Shown: positions 37,645-47,327 of the stretch, piece by piece
Position numbering within the stretch: the stretch's first letter is position 1
Layout: each line of letters begins with the position of its first letter
From: Candidatus Schekmanbacteria bacterium
GTDB lineage: Bacteria > CSSED10-310 > JACPHN01
Reading direction: 5' to 3'
Length of the DNA: 64,000 nt
Assembly: GCA_016188575.1 (NCBI GenBank)
Contig: JACPHN010000094.1
Span: 25,655-89,654 of the forward strand
Notes under the pieces: model-generated
What the model was told of the DNA's origin: nothing
Database searches by the model: none
What the model saw: the letters and a program-made list of their open reading frames with translations, nothing else
Program-made: the position numbers and the translations under genes

Positions 37645-39471
37645 TCAGGCACCGGCGGCCTTGCTCTCGAGCTCCGACCAGCGCGCGTAGAGGCGCTCAA
37701 CTTCGGCCTTGGCAGTCTCGAGCGCTGTCCAGAGCTCGGCAACCACTTCATGCTGGCTTCCCAGGGCCGGGTCATGGAGCCTTGCCTCGAGTGCCCCCAC
37801 CGTGGCCTCTGCATCCATGATGCGCTCCTCCATGCCGGCGTGCTCGCGTTTCTCCAGGTACGTCAGACCCGGTCTTTTCCGGATTTCGGTGGCGCGGGAG
37901 TCCTTCCGTGGCGTTTCGCCCCTGTCCTGCCGGCGCTCTCTTTCGAGCATCCGGCGCCGCTCCGCCCACTGGTTCCGGTCCGCGAGATAAGCGACCTCAC
38001 CGCTGGTATCCAGACAGACCACGGCTTCAGCAACGCGGTCGACGAGGAAGCGATCGTGGGAAACGAGCACGAGGGCGCCCGAAAAATCGAGCAGTCGATC
38101 TTCGAGGATTTCGAGCGTGGGAATGTCCAGGTCGTTGGTGGGCTCATCCAGAAGCAAGACGTCGGCCGGTTGGAGAATGAGCTGAGCAATCTGGACTCTG
38201 GCCTGCTCGCCGCCGGAAAGCATCCCAACCTTCACGTCGAGCTGCTCCGTATCGAACAGGAAGGTGGAGGCCCAGGCCGAGACGTGCATTTGACGCCCCC
38301 GATAGATGAGAAAGTCGCCGTCCGGCGCCAGCGCCCGGCGCAGGCTGAGCTCAGGGTCGAGCTCGGCGCGCTCTTGCGAGAAGTACACGCAGCGAAGATT
38401 CGGCGCGCGCCGGATCTCGCCAACAGTCGGGGCGAGCTCACCTGCCAGAATCCGCAGGAGAGTGGACTTGCCGGTCCCATTGTCTCCTAGCAATCCCAGC
38501 CGGGTGCCCGGGCCGAGCTTGAGGTTGAGGTTACTGAACAACACCCTACTCTCATAGCGCATGCCAAGATCACGGGCGGTCATGAGCTCCTTTGTCTGCC
38601 GGCCAGTGGCATCAAACGCAAAGCTCAGACTATCCTGGGTCTGGATCCGCTTTCGCTCCGCCACCTCATCGGCAAGCTGCTCCGCGCGCTCGGTTCGACC
38701 TTTCGACTTTGTCGAGCGCGCCTTGGCGCCTTGTCGCAACCAGGCGACCTCGAGCTTCAGGCGCGCACGCATCGACTCCGTTTCCCGTTGCATCGTCTGC
38801 ATGAGCTCTTCGCGCTTCATGAGGAACGCGCTATACGATCCCTCGACGCGAAACGCTCCACCGCGATAGAGGCGATTGAGCTCGACGATTGCGGGGGTGA
38901 CCTTTTCCAGAAAGTAGCGGTCGTGGGTGACGACGACATAGGCAAGCTCGCACCCCGAAAGAAACTCTTCCAGCCACTCGATGCCGTCGATATCGAGGTG
39001 GTTCGTAGGTTCGTCGAGAAACAAGACGTCGGGATCGCGGGCCAGTGCGGCGCCAATCGCAAGGCGCTTTCGCCATCCGCCCGACAACGTGCGGACGTCC
39101 CGCGAGAGCTCACCGAGACCGATCCGGCTCGCGACCTTGTCGACGATCAGGCGCGCCGTGGAGGTGGCGTCCCGAAGCGGCAGGGAGCTCGCGCTGCCCA
39201 GCAGCACCTCATCCATGGAGAGCCCCGGAGCGAAAACCGGAACTTGTGGCACGTATGCGGTCCGCAGCAGCTTACGCGCGGAAACGGTGCCCGAGTCAGG
39301 CTCCTCCAGCCCAACCAGAATGCGCACCAGCGTGGTCTTGCCGGAGCCGTTGGGGCCAATCAAGCCGATGCGGTCGCCTTCGGAAACTGCGAAGGTGAGG
39401 CCCGTGAAGAGAGCGCGATGCCGATAGGATTTTGACAGCTCGGTGCCGCTCACGAGGACGTTGGACGCCAT
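37645..39471 (-). CDS. uup: ABC-F family ATPase, Uup-like
   Basis: 608 residues with two ABC ATPase domains and no membrane part. Walker A motifs are GPNGSGKTT and GDNGTGKST; signatures are LSGGWRKRLAIG and LSGGEQARVQIAQ; Walker B runs DVLFLDEPTNHLD and DVLLLDEPTNDLD. A P-site-tRNA-interaction-motif linker joins them and a C-terminal coiled coil (LEKREHAGMEERIMDAEATV) is of the Uup type. ABC-F proteins act on the ribosome; Uup additionally affects DNA transposon excision. The gene name is by architecture. Head-to-head with nothing; its upstream neighbour is the REC-GGDEF-EAL gene, 117 bases away. Confidence 0.88.
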   Translation of the reverse strand: MASNVLVSGTELSKSYRHRALFTGLTFAVSEGDRIGLIGPNGSGKTTLVRILVGLEEPDSGTVSARKLLRTAYVPQVPVFAPGLSMDEVLLGSASSLPLRDATSTARLIVDKVASRIGLGELSRDVRTLSGGWRKRLAIGAALARDPDVLFLDEPTNHLDIDGIEWLEEFLSGCELAYVVVTHDRYFLEKVTPAIVELNRLYRGGAFRVEGSYSAFLMKREELMQTMQRETESMRARLKLEVAWLRQGAKARSTKSKGRTERAEQLADEVAERKRIQTQDSLSFAFDATGRQTKELMTARDLGMRYESRVLFSNLNLKLGPGTRLGLLGDNGTGKSTLLRILAGELAPTVGEIRRAPNLRCVYFSQERAELDPELSLRRALAPDGDFLIYRGRQMHVSAWASTFLFDTEQLDVKVGMLSGGEQARVQIAQLILQPADVLLLDEPTNDLDIPTLEILEDRLLDFSGALVLVSHDRFLVDRVAEAVVCLDTSGEVAYLADRNQWAERRRMLERERRQDRGETPRKDSRATEIRKRPGLTYLEKREHAGMEERIMDAEATVGALEARLHDPALGSQHEVVAELWTALETAKAEVERLYARWSELESKAAGA

Positions 39472-39588
39472 TGGTGGTGCTCTTTTCGCAAGGTGGTAAG
39501 ACGGCTGCGGGCGCTGGGCGCTCGGGCGCCGGCCGGGACGGCATGCACAGCAAGGTTGACGGAAGGACCGATGCTTGAGCGGCGCAGC

Positions 39589-41316
39589 TCAAGGGGCCGG
39601 CGACGTCTGGGCAGCGCGCGCCTGCGCGTCGCGCACGTACGCGGCGAACTCCGCGGCCGGCAGAGGGCGCGCAAAAAGATAGCCCTGCGCTTCGTCGCAG
39701 CCTTCGTCCCGCAAGAAGCTTTTCTGCGCTTCATCCTCAATTCCCTCTGCCACAACCGTCAGGCCGAGTCCGTGTCCGAGCGCAATGATGGTGCGGGCGA
39801 TGGTCTGCGACTCGCGGCACACGGCAACGCCGGCGACGAAGCTCCGGTCGATCTTCAGGTATTGCAGAGGGAACTTTTGCAGATAGGCGAGCGAGGAATG
39901 CCCGGTGCCAAAGTCGTCCATCGACAGAGTTACGCCGAGCGCTCGCAGCGCCTTCAGTTTGGCAACACTCCGCTCGAGGTCGCGCATGGTGCCGCTCTCC
40001 GTCACCTCGACCTCGAGATAGCGGCTTTCCAGGCCGGTACGCTGCAGGATTTCCGCAATCTCTTGTTCGAGCTCCGCGCGCCTGAACTGGTAGGGAGAGA
40101 TGTTGACCGCAACTCGCAGGAAGGTCCCGAGCTCGTCTTGCCAGCGCAAACTTTGGCGGCACGCCTGTTCGACGACCCAGCTTCCGATGCCCGCGATGAG
40201 ACCGGTATCTTCCGCGACGGGGATGAACCTGGCCGGGGAGACGAAACCGAGCTTGGCGTTGTTCCAGCGCAGCAACGCCTCGCATCCGACGATGCGAAAG
40301 GCGGCAAGATCCACTTTCGGCTGATAGGCGAGGGAAAGCTCGTTGCGCTCGATTGCATGCCGGAGCTGCCCTGCGATAATGAGGCGCTCCTGGCTGTCAG
40401 AAAGCATGGTGGAGGAAAAGGCCATGGAGCTTCCACGACCGTCCGACTTGGCGCGATACATCGCGGTCTCGGCGTTGCGAATCAAGGTGCCGTAGTCGGT
40501 CCCGTCGACGGGGAAGCGCGCCAGTCCAAGGCCCGCGGTCACGAAGAGCTCGAGGTCGCCCAGCTCGAGAGGAGATTCGAGAGCGCGTGCGCTCAAGGTG
40601 GCGCATTCGGCGATCACCGCCTCACCACCCTCGGCGAGGACTCCAAACTCATCGCCCCCGAGCCGAGCGACCAGCGCGTTACCCGAGAGCGCTGCGGTCA
40701 GCCGGCGCCCCACCTCCTGAATGACCTTGCTTCCAAGAGCGTGCCCGAACGCTTCATTGACACTCCTGAAATTGTCGATGTCGATGAGGAGCAGGGCGCC
40801 ACGCACTCCGGAACCGGAGCACCCGGTGCAGGCGCCGTCTACGGCCCGGTGAAACTGACTCCGGTTGGGCAGCCCGGTAAGGGCGTCATAATCGCTGAGG
40901 CGAGCGTTATCCGCGTGCAGGCGGTCGCTGTAGTGCTTGAGGCGCAGCAGGTTGCGAATGCGCGCCGACAGTTCCCGCCGGTTGAATGGCTTGATGACGA
41001 AGTCTTCGGCGCCCGCGTCGAGCCCCTGGATGCGCGATGCGTCGTCGGCCAGAGCGGTCACGATAACGATCGGGATGCGCCGAAACTGCGCGTGCTCCTT
41101 GAGCCTGGACGTGACTTCATAACCGGTCATGTTGGGCATCATGACATCGAGCAGAACGAGGTCGGGCTTGAGCTCGGGGACAAGTGCCAGAGCGTCCGAG
41201 CCGTTGCCGGCGACGTGGACCTCGTAGCCCTCGTATTCGAGAATGGTCCTCAGCAGGTTTTGATTTGCGATTTCGTCATCTACGACAAGGATCTTGCTGG
41301 GTTCGTGGTCGTACAC
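39589..41316 (-). CDS. Response regulator with GGDEF and EAL domains
   Basis: 575 residues; GTG start behind AGGAGGTCGCTC. The N-terminal REC domain has phospho-acceptor Asp57 (LVLLDVMMP) and the conserved Lys in FVIKPF. GGDEF is intact at 220-224 (RLGGDEFGVL) with no upstream RxxD inhibitory site. EAL begins at 346 (EALLRW). Both c-di-GMP synthesis and hydrolysis are possible; REC phosphorylation probably sets the balance. It is the last gene in a minus-strand series beginning with NfeD at 49865, so the giant kinase two genes upstream is the likely phospho-donor. Confidence 0.92.
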   Translation of the reverse strand: MYDHEPSKILVVDDEIANQNLLRTILEYEGYEVHVAGNGSDALALVPELKPDLVLLDVMMPNMTGYEVTSRLKEHAQFRRIPIVIVTALADDASRIQGLDAGAEDFVIKPFNRRELSARIRNLLRLKHYSDRLHADNARLSDYDALTGLPNRSQFHRAVDGACTGCSGSGVRGALLLIDIDNFRSVNEAFGHALGSKVIQEVGRRLTAALSGNALVARLGGDEFGVLAEGGEAVIAECATLSARALESPLELGDLELFVTAGLGLARFPVDGTDYGTLIRNAETAMYRAKSDGRGSSMAFSSTMLSDSQERLIIAGQLRHAIERNELSLAYQPKVDLAAFRIVGCEALLRWNNAKLGFVSPARFIPVAEDTGLIAGIGSWVVEQACRQSLRWQDELGTFLRVAVNISPYQFRRAELEQEIAEILQRTGLESRYLEVEVTESGTMRDLERSVAKLKALRALGVTLSMDDFGTGHSSLAYLQKFPLQYLKIDRSFVAGVAVCRESQTIARTIIALGHGLGLTVVAEGIEDEAQKSFLRDEGCDEAQGYLFARPLPAAEFAAYVRDAQARAAQTSPAP

Positions 41317-41439
41317 GAGCGACCTCCTGTCGTGTTAGGGAGACCGTGGTGGATCATGGGCGATTCCCGCATCTTGCGCACCAGCATATTCGGCTCGCGG
41401 GGGTTTTCGCAAGCGATCTTCCCGGACCGGAAACGCCGT

Positions 41440-42012
41440 TCAGTGCCTGCGGTGCGTCGCCGGGCCGGGCGTGGGAACGGGCTGCTGTCGATCGAGGGTC
41501 GTGGACGGCTCGAGACAAGCTTCCGGTCCCGCGCCGCAGAGCAGCGTGATCGCATCGTCCGTGACCTTACCGGTCAAGCGAACGGCGGCGGTGAGGCGGC
41601 GCGGCGGAAGCTCCGCGCGATGGCCCGCGGTGGCGGCGTCGCCATCCGCTGGTGCGAACCCGCCGTGCTCGGGAACGACGAACGAGATGGAGGCGCCTGG
41701 TCCGAGTCGAAGCTGCTCCACCTCGAGTGCGAAGTAGCATGGCGACCCTGCGGGACCGGGTTCGGCACCGTAGAAAAGTGCCCGAAGGTGTTTCTCTTCC
41801 AGGAAGAAAACGAGACGCCGCCGGCCATCCTCATGCTCCCACGTCCCGGCGAGCTCCTCGGGCGTCACCGGAGATCTCGGTTCCTGCTGCTGAGCCGCCA
41901 CCCAGGTGGCGAGGAAGCCGGCCGCGAGCAGGCCTCCCGCGACGCGGCTGATCCCCGCCAGAAGGCGTGCTGCCGCGCGCGTGCGCCGCCCCGAGGACTG
42001 GGGGCCGCTCAT
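41440..42012 (-). CDS. Small exported protein of unknown function
   Basis: 190 residues from the ATG at 42012, which overlaps the kinase stop (ATGA). An N-terminal hydrophobic helix (GGLLAAGFLATWVAAQQQ) suggests a signal peptide or anchor. The remainder (TPEELAGTWEHEDGRRRLVF, then FYGAEPGPAGSPCYFALEVE) looks beta-rich, lipocalin-like in pattern. Two or three cysteines are present. I do not recognise the family. Tight coupling to the kinase suggests a periplasmic accessory or sensor partner. The frame is open upstream but is antisense-like there. Confidence 0.6.
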   Translation of the reverse strand: MSGPQSSGRRTRAAARLLAGISRVAGGLLAAGFLATWVAAQQQEPRSPVTPEELAGTWEHEDGRRRLVFFLEEKHLRALFYGAEPGPAGSPCYFALEVEQLRLGPGASISFVVPEHGGFAPADGDAATAGHRAELPPRRLTAAVRLTGKVTDDAITLLCGAGPEACLEPSTTLDRQQPVPTPGPATHRRH

Positions 42013-45000
42013 CGGTAGTGCTCCAAATAGGCCGCCGGTGGAAAATGAACGCCGAAGGCCCGGGGCGGTCCGGAAGCGTAGGTGGGGACGGCTGCCCAGC
42101 GCTCCGCGATCCGACCGACCGTGGCGAGACCGGGCATGCCGGCGGTCTCGACATTTGGCGCCACGCCTTCCGGGCTGAAAATAGCCTCTGCCGACCTGTC
42201 GTCGAGCGGCGCGCCATTGTCCTCGACAACCAAAGAGACGCCATCCTCGGTAGCAAGGAGACGGACCGATACCGTTCGCGCGGCACCGGCGCCAGCAGTC
42301 GCATAGCGTACGATGCTGGACAGGATGAGAACGACATCGCGGCGGGTGGCATGGACGACGCATGGCACCGGCGGCGCGGAATAGTCCATGGTGACGTGTG
42401 GATGTCCCGCCTTCAGGTAGGACACGACATCCGCGACGAAGCTGGCGAGGTCGATCGAGTCCGGTCGCGACGCTTGGGGTGACGCAAACATGCGCTCAGC
42501 GCTGTCGAACGCCGCGCGCGCGGCGGCCAGCGCCTCATCGAGCTGCGGTCCGGGGAGCGGAGAAACCGGGGCCGGCGCCGGCGCGGCGTGGCCCGCAAAC
42601 CTCAGAAGCGGTCCGATGGCATGAGTCAAGAATGCGGAAATGGCAGCGGCCGTTTCGCCCTCGATGTCTTCCGCCCGCTCGAGGGTGTGACGCGACAGCG
42701 CGGCGACGGCGGCTTCGAGCTCGGCGACTCGCGCTCCGACCTCCTTGCGGCGCTGCTCTCGCACGAGCAGATTGCGGACGCGCGCCAGGAGCTCTGTTTC
42801 CGCAAACGGCTTGGCGATGTAATCGTCAGCGCCGAAACTCAGACTTTGTGCGGCGCTCGACTCACCGCGTGCGGTCATGAGCAACACGGGCAGATTCGCG
42901 AGGCCCCATTCTGTTCGTAGTCTGACGATGAACATAGGGCCGTTAAGGTCAGGCATGGACCAGTCCGCCACCACGACATCCGGTACGGGGTGCTCGCGCA
43001 TCAGCTCCAGCGCGGCGGTGGCAGAGGCGACCGCCACGACATGTGCTCCCGAACGTTCCAGGAGCGAGGCCAGGTAGGCGCGTTGGGCGGCGTCGACAGC
43101 CACGACGAGTGCGGATCCCGGCATGCCGCGACCACCGGTGAGGATAGCGTGGATGCGCTCGAGCACGAAGCTCTGAATGACCGATGGAGCGATCTCGTCG
43201 TATTCGAAGCGCACGCCCGCGCGCTGCTCACCGCGCCACCGCACCTCGCCATTCAAGCTCAGCGGCTCGTCCTCGACATGCAAGCGAAAAAGGACCGTGA
43301 CGCGGTCTCCCTTGATGGGGAAGGCCGAGCGCGCGCTCAGATAGAGCCCACAGCCGGTCGCCGACAAGTCGACGATCTTGGTGTCAATGGAGCTTTCGCC
43401 GCAGCGCAGCTCGCACGGAAGCTGAAGTCCTTCGACGCGCAGCGCGGACCGCTTGTCGGCGTGGTCCACGGTCTGAATCGCCAAGAGCATGCGATCGACC
43501 TGATCCATGGTGAGACGGAGCGTAAGATCGCTGACCGCAAGCCGGGTCTCTCCCCACCAGAAGGCGTCGATCTTCGGCGGCACCGGATCCATCGGCACCA
43601 TGCGCCCATTACGCAGCTTGACGCGCAAGGCCGGACCTTGCTTGCCGTCGAGCTCGGTTCTCAGCCTGAGGACGAGCCCGGTGGTCTTGCGCCACCCGCT
43701 ATCACCTCCCGAGCTGTCGCTACTCGTTTCTTCCCCCTCCTGTGCGCCGTCGCCGAAATCGTCCCGTCGCGGCTCCGCCAGACAGCCGCTGGTTGCGAGG
43801 ATTTGCCGGTACTGCTCAACGCGCTCATGGCGAGGCGCTAACTGCGCGGTGGGCTCGCTCTGCCCGTGAGCGGCGTCCCCGGGTCGAGCCCGCGGCATGA
43901 GCGGCAGGTGTACTCTGGTTTCCGTGCCCTCCCCTTCCGAGGAGGCAATGGACACGGATCCGCCGTGAAGCTCGACGATCTCCTTGACCACCGCCAGGCC
44001 AAGACCCGATCCTGGCACCTCGAGACTCTCCGCCCGGCTCTTGCGAAAGCGATCGAAGACATAGGGAAGCTCGCTCTCCGGGATGCCGAGACCGGTGTCG
44101 CGCACCGCAAGGCGCAGTGTTTCCTGGGAGGTGAGCACGGTGACGTCAATGCTCCCGCCGCGCGGCGTGTACTTGATGGCGTTGGAGAGCACGTTGACGG
44201 GGACCTTGTCGAAAAGGTCCACGTCAATGGGCACCGTCGGTGGCGGGTCGGCGATCGAGAAGCGGAGCGTGAGGTCGCGGGCGTTGCAGATCATCGTCGC
44301 GGCCTCGATGAGCGGCGCCATGAGCTCGTTGAAGTCGACGCGGGCGAGCTTCAACGGTTGCCGATCCCTACCGAGCGACTGGAGATCGAGAATCTTGTTG
44401 ACCAGATCGAGCAACTGATGGGAGCTGCGATGGACCACGGCCAGAAGTCGGCGTAGCTCCTCAGTGATCGGTCCGTGGCGGCCGGACAAGGCGGCCTGGG
44501 TGAGCCCGATCACCGTTGTCAGAGGGTTTCGCAGCTCGTGACTGGCGTTCTCGAAGAAAATGGCCTTGGCGCGATCGAGCTCGACCATGCGCTGGTGCGC
44601 GGCGTCGAGCTTCTTGAGAGCGTCTTCGGCGCGTTTTTGTTCGAGCTCGCCGGTCTTTTTTTCGCGGGCCAGCTCCCGGGAATGATCCGCAAGCAGCAGC
44701 TCGAGAGCGGTTTGGCGCCTTCGCGCGCGGCGAATGCCAATGCGGAGCAGGCCAAGGAGCAGGCCAAGGCCGCCAGCGAGAACGGCCGTGCGAAAGTACC
44801 CAGTCTCGAGAAATGGCGGTACGATCCGGAATGCGACGCTGGCCGCTGCGCCGCCGACAGCGCCGAATCTGGTCTCTGCCTGAGCTTCGAAGCGATACGA
44901 CCCGGCGGGAAGATTCGTGTATGAGGCACGTCTTTCGGGCGCAAGCGCAGACCAGTCGCGGTCATACCCGACGAGACGGTAGCGGAATCTCGTTGCCGCC

Positions 45001-47288
45001 TCATCGACGAAGGACAGAGCCGAAAAGGCCACGCGAAAGTCCGCGCGGTCCGTGCCCACTTCCTGGCCGCTCGGCGCGGCGAGACCGCCTCCAAGCGTTG
45101 CCTCGCGAATCACAACGCGCGGTGGCACCGTCTCCGCGGGCCGATCGAGCCCGGGGACGAAGTGGCTGAGCCCGCGGCCTGTGCCGAACCAGATCGTGCC
45201 ATCGTCGTCCGCAAAGAACGCGTTTGGACTGCAGAGGTTCCAAACGAGGCCGACGTCTTCGTCGAAGGTATCCACCACGCGCCCCGAGGCAGGATCGAAG
45301 CGAAAGAGGCCGTGGGTAGTCCCGAGCCAGACGGCGTTGCTGCCCGCGGCGGTCCCGACGAAGGACACCGCATCTCGCGGCAGGCCGTCGGTCGGCCCAA
45401 AGCTGCGGACTGCGATTGCCGGAGGGTCGCGGAGGTCGACGCTGGAGATCCCGGGTGCCTGTCGATAGCTGATCCAGACTTTGCCGCTGTCGTCCTCGGT
45501 GACGCTGGCCACGTCGTCGTCGAGAAGACCGTCCGCGGCGGTGTAGCGTGTGCTCGCTTCGCCGGAAAGCAGGATCAGGCCCTGGTTTGAGGCGATCCAC
45601 ACCTGGCGACCCGACTGCCGGGACCGCCGGATCGCCCGGATGCTATCCGGCCCGCGGCCGCCGGGAAGCGGCACAGGTCTGAAGGCGCCGTCGTGCAAGC
45701 GCGCCAGTCCTGCCGCGGTGCCGGCGAGGAGCCGCCCTTCCCGATCACGCTCCACCGCCGGCACCCGCCCGCTTGGCAGCCCCGACTCCCGTCCGTAGCG
45801 TTCCGAGACGATCGGCTCACTACCCGAGAAGTCGACTCTGGCAATGCCGCCCGTTTCCTCGTCGGCGCCGCCAACGAACGCGGTGGCCGGCGGCACGACG
45901 AGAAGGCTCAAGGCGGCGCCGACCAGCGGCATTCCCGCGGACGTACCCAGGGGCTCGATGAAACGCCCGCGGAGCTGCGCCAGTCCCCCTGAGGTGGCGA
46001 CAAGCAGCTCGCCTCGATGTCCGCCGTGAGGCAGGCGCGCGGCTCCCCACACCGTTTCGGCGGCACTCCCCGCTGGCGCCCGGTAGTTGAGAAACGCGGT
46101 GCTGCGCACCTTCGCCAACCCCGCGAGAGCTCCGATCCAGATGGTCTGCTCCCGATCCTCGAAGATGGCGCGGACACTATTATCAGGTAGCCCGGTCGAC
46201 TCGTCGAGGAAGGCCCCGTCGTTTCTGTCGAGGTCGACCCTGAGAAGCCCGGAATGTTCGGATCCTGCCCACAGCAGGCGGCGCGAGTCCAGCAAGAGGC
46301 GGGTAATCGGGGACTCCATCGCCGTGAACAGGCGCCTCGGGTGCGCCAGGGGCGTCGCGAGCTGATCCGCGAGCAACTCGAAAACCTCGCCGCTCGCGGT
46401 CCCGAAGTAGAGGCTTCCGGACGCATCGGATTCAAGACTCCGCAGGTTCCACTCGCGTTCGGGGGGGAGGTTGATGGGCCTGAGCGTACCCGACGCATAC
46501 AGCGCGAGGCCGCTCTCGGAGGCGACGGCAACAGCTCCTGACCGCAGCGGCTCGAATGCGGTAATCGCAGCTCGGCGGCGCGCGGTCGCGTCTGAAAGGG
46601 GCACCGCCTCGCCACCCCTGGCGGAGACGAGCACGCCGAGTCCCTTGGTCCCCACCAGGAGCGTGCCGTCGCCGGCGAGGGACAGTGCGGTGATCGCCTC
46701 TACGGAGTCCGGGGAGGGCAGCGGCACGCGCACAACATCGGGCGTGGCGGTGGCGGCCCCGACCTCCAGCACGCCAACCGCCGGAGGTGTTGATGTGGCG
46801 AGGAAGACTGTCTTGCCGTCGGGGCTCAGGCTCAGCCAGCGCGGCGGGCCGCCAAGTCGCTGCGCCGCGGCCCACGACTCGCGCCGCGTTTCCGAGTGGC
46901 GGGAAACGGCGGAGCGCGTGGCGATCCAGATGCTGCCATCGGCGGATACAGCAAGCGCCGCCACACCCGCCTCTGCCAAACCCCCTCCCATGTCCACGGC
47001 CGCGAAGCTCGTGCCATCGTAGCGAGCCGCGCCGCCAGGCGTGCCGATCCAGAGGTAGCCGGCGCCGTCCTGCGCGACGGCCTCGACGGCCGCGTGGGGC
47101 AGCTTTGACGGTGGGTAGGCGGCGAGCGGTACGAGCTGGCTCCATGATGCAGTCGGCAGCGCGGCGAGGATGCAGAGCGAGCAGGCGAGCACCAGAGGTA
47201 CGGCGTGGCGAAGGCGACGTTGTAGCGGCGCGGGGTGCGCAGCCGAAGTGGCGGCGGTCATCGAATCGTCATGAGCGCTGCGAGTCAT
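42009..47288 (-). CDS. Giant hybrid sensor kinase: two-component propeller, Y_Y_Y, HisKA-HATPase, PilZ, REC and second HATPase-like domain
   Basis: 1759 residues from the ATG at 47288 (AGGAG 10 bases upstream); an ATG at 47327 would add 13. After an N-terminal signal or anchor (VLACSLCILAALPTASWSQ) come ~14 Reg_prop propeller blades (WIGTPGGAARYDG type), a Y_Y_Y domain, one membrane helix and a coiled coil. His of SHELRNPLT (about residue 917) is the phospho-acceptor, with HATPase motifs SNAIKYTPRGG and GSGLGLAVVKE. A PilZ domain (about 1275-1375) carries RSALR and VDLSATGCG, an intact c-di-GMP signature. REC has its Asp in VVVADWSMPD (about 1438), followed by a degenerate kinase-like helical pair and a second HATPase-like domain without a clear acceptor His. 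It is preceded directly by an SPFH gene. Confidence 0.88.
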   Translation of the reverse strand: MTRSAHDDSMTAATSAAHPAPLQRRLRHAVPLVLACSLCILAALPTASWSQLVPLAAYPPSKLPHAAVEAVAQDGAGYLWIGTPGGAARYDGTSFAAVDMGGGLAEAGVAALAVSADGSIWIATRSAVSRHSETRRESWAAAQRLGGPPRWLSLSPDGKTVFLATSTPPAVGVLEVGAATATPDVVRVPLPSPDSVEAITALSLAGDGTLLVGTKGLGVLVSARGGEAVPLSDATARRRAAITAFEPLRSGAVAVASESGLALYASGTLRPINLPPEREWNLRSLESDASGSLYFGTASGEVFELLADQLATPLAHPRRLFTAMESPITRLLLDSRRLLWAGSEHSGLLRVDLDRNDGAFLDESTGLPDNSVRAIFEDREQTIWIGALAGLAKVRSTAFLNYRAPAGSAAETVWGAARLPHGGHRGELLVATSGGLAQLRGRFIEPLGTSAGMPLVGAALSLLVVPPATAFVGGADEETGGIARVDFSGSEPIVSERYGRESGLPSGRVPAVERDREGRLLAGTAAGLARLHDGAFRPVPLPGGRGPDSIRAIRRSRQSGRQVWIASNQGLILLSGEASTRYTAADGLLDDDVASVTEDDSGKVWISYRQAPGISSVDLRDPPAIAVRSFGPTDGLPRDAVSFVGTAAGSNAVWLGTTHGLFRFDPASGRVVDTFDEDVGLVWNLCSPNAFFADDDGTIWFGTGRGLSHFVPGLDRPAETVPPRVVIREATLGGGLAAPSGQEVGTDRADFRVAFSALSFVDEAATRFRYRLVGYDRDWSALAPERRASYTNLPAGSYRFEAQAETRFGAVGGAAASVAFRIVPPFLETGYFRTAVLAGGLGLLLGLLRIGIRRARRRQTALELLLADHSRELAREKKTGELEQKRAEDALKKLDAAHQRMVELDRAKAIFFENASHELRNPLTTVIGLTQAALSGRHGPITEELRRLLAVVHRSSHQLLDLVNKILDLQSLGRDRQPLKLARVDFNELMAPLIEAATMICNARDLTLRFSIADPPPTVPIDVDLFDKVPVNVLSNAIKYTPRGGSIDVTVLTSQETLRLAVRDTGLGIPESELPYVFDRFRKSRAESLEVPGSGLGLAVVKEIVELHGGSVSIASSEGEGTETRVHLPLMPRARPGDAAHGQSEPTAQLAPRHERVEQYRQILATSGCLAEPRRDDFGDGAQEGEETSSDSSGGDSGWRKTTGLVLRLRTELDGKQGPALRVKLRNGRMVPMDPVPPKIDAFWWGETRLAVSDLTLRLTMDQVDRMLLAIQTVDHADKRSALRVEGLQLPCELRCGESSIDTKIVDLSATGCGLYLSARSAFPIKGDRVTVLFRLHVEDEPLSLNGEVRWRGEQRAGVRFEYDEIAPSVIQSFVLERIHAILTGGRGMPGSALVVAVDAAQRAYLASLLERSGAHVVAVASATAALELMREHPVPDVVVADWSMPDLNGPMFIVRLRTEWGLANLPVLLMTARGESSAAQSLSFGADDYIAKPFAETELLARVRNLLVREQRRKEVGARVAELEAAVAALSRHTLERAEDIEGETAAAISAFLTHAIGPLLRFAGHAAPAPAPVSPLPGPQLDEALAAARAAFDSAERMFASPQASRPDSIDLASFVADVVSYLKAGHPHVTMDYSAPPVPCVVHATRRDVVLILSSIVRYATAGAGAARTVSVRLLATEDGVSLVVEDNGAPLDDRSAEAIFSPEGVAPNVETAGMPGLATVGRIAERWAAVPTYASGPPRAFGVHFPPAAYLEHYR

Positions 47289-47327
47289 TCGTGCGCGGCT
47301 CCTGGAACCGCGCGCGAATGTTCCCAA

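Noticed and set aside
41440-42363. 307-residue version of the small exported protein
   Set aside because: The first ~117 residues lie antisense-frame within the kinase gene, and the ATG at 42012 overlapping the kinase stop is the natural start.
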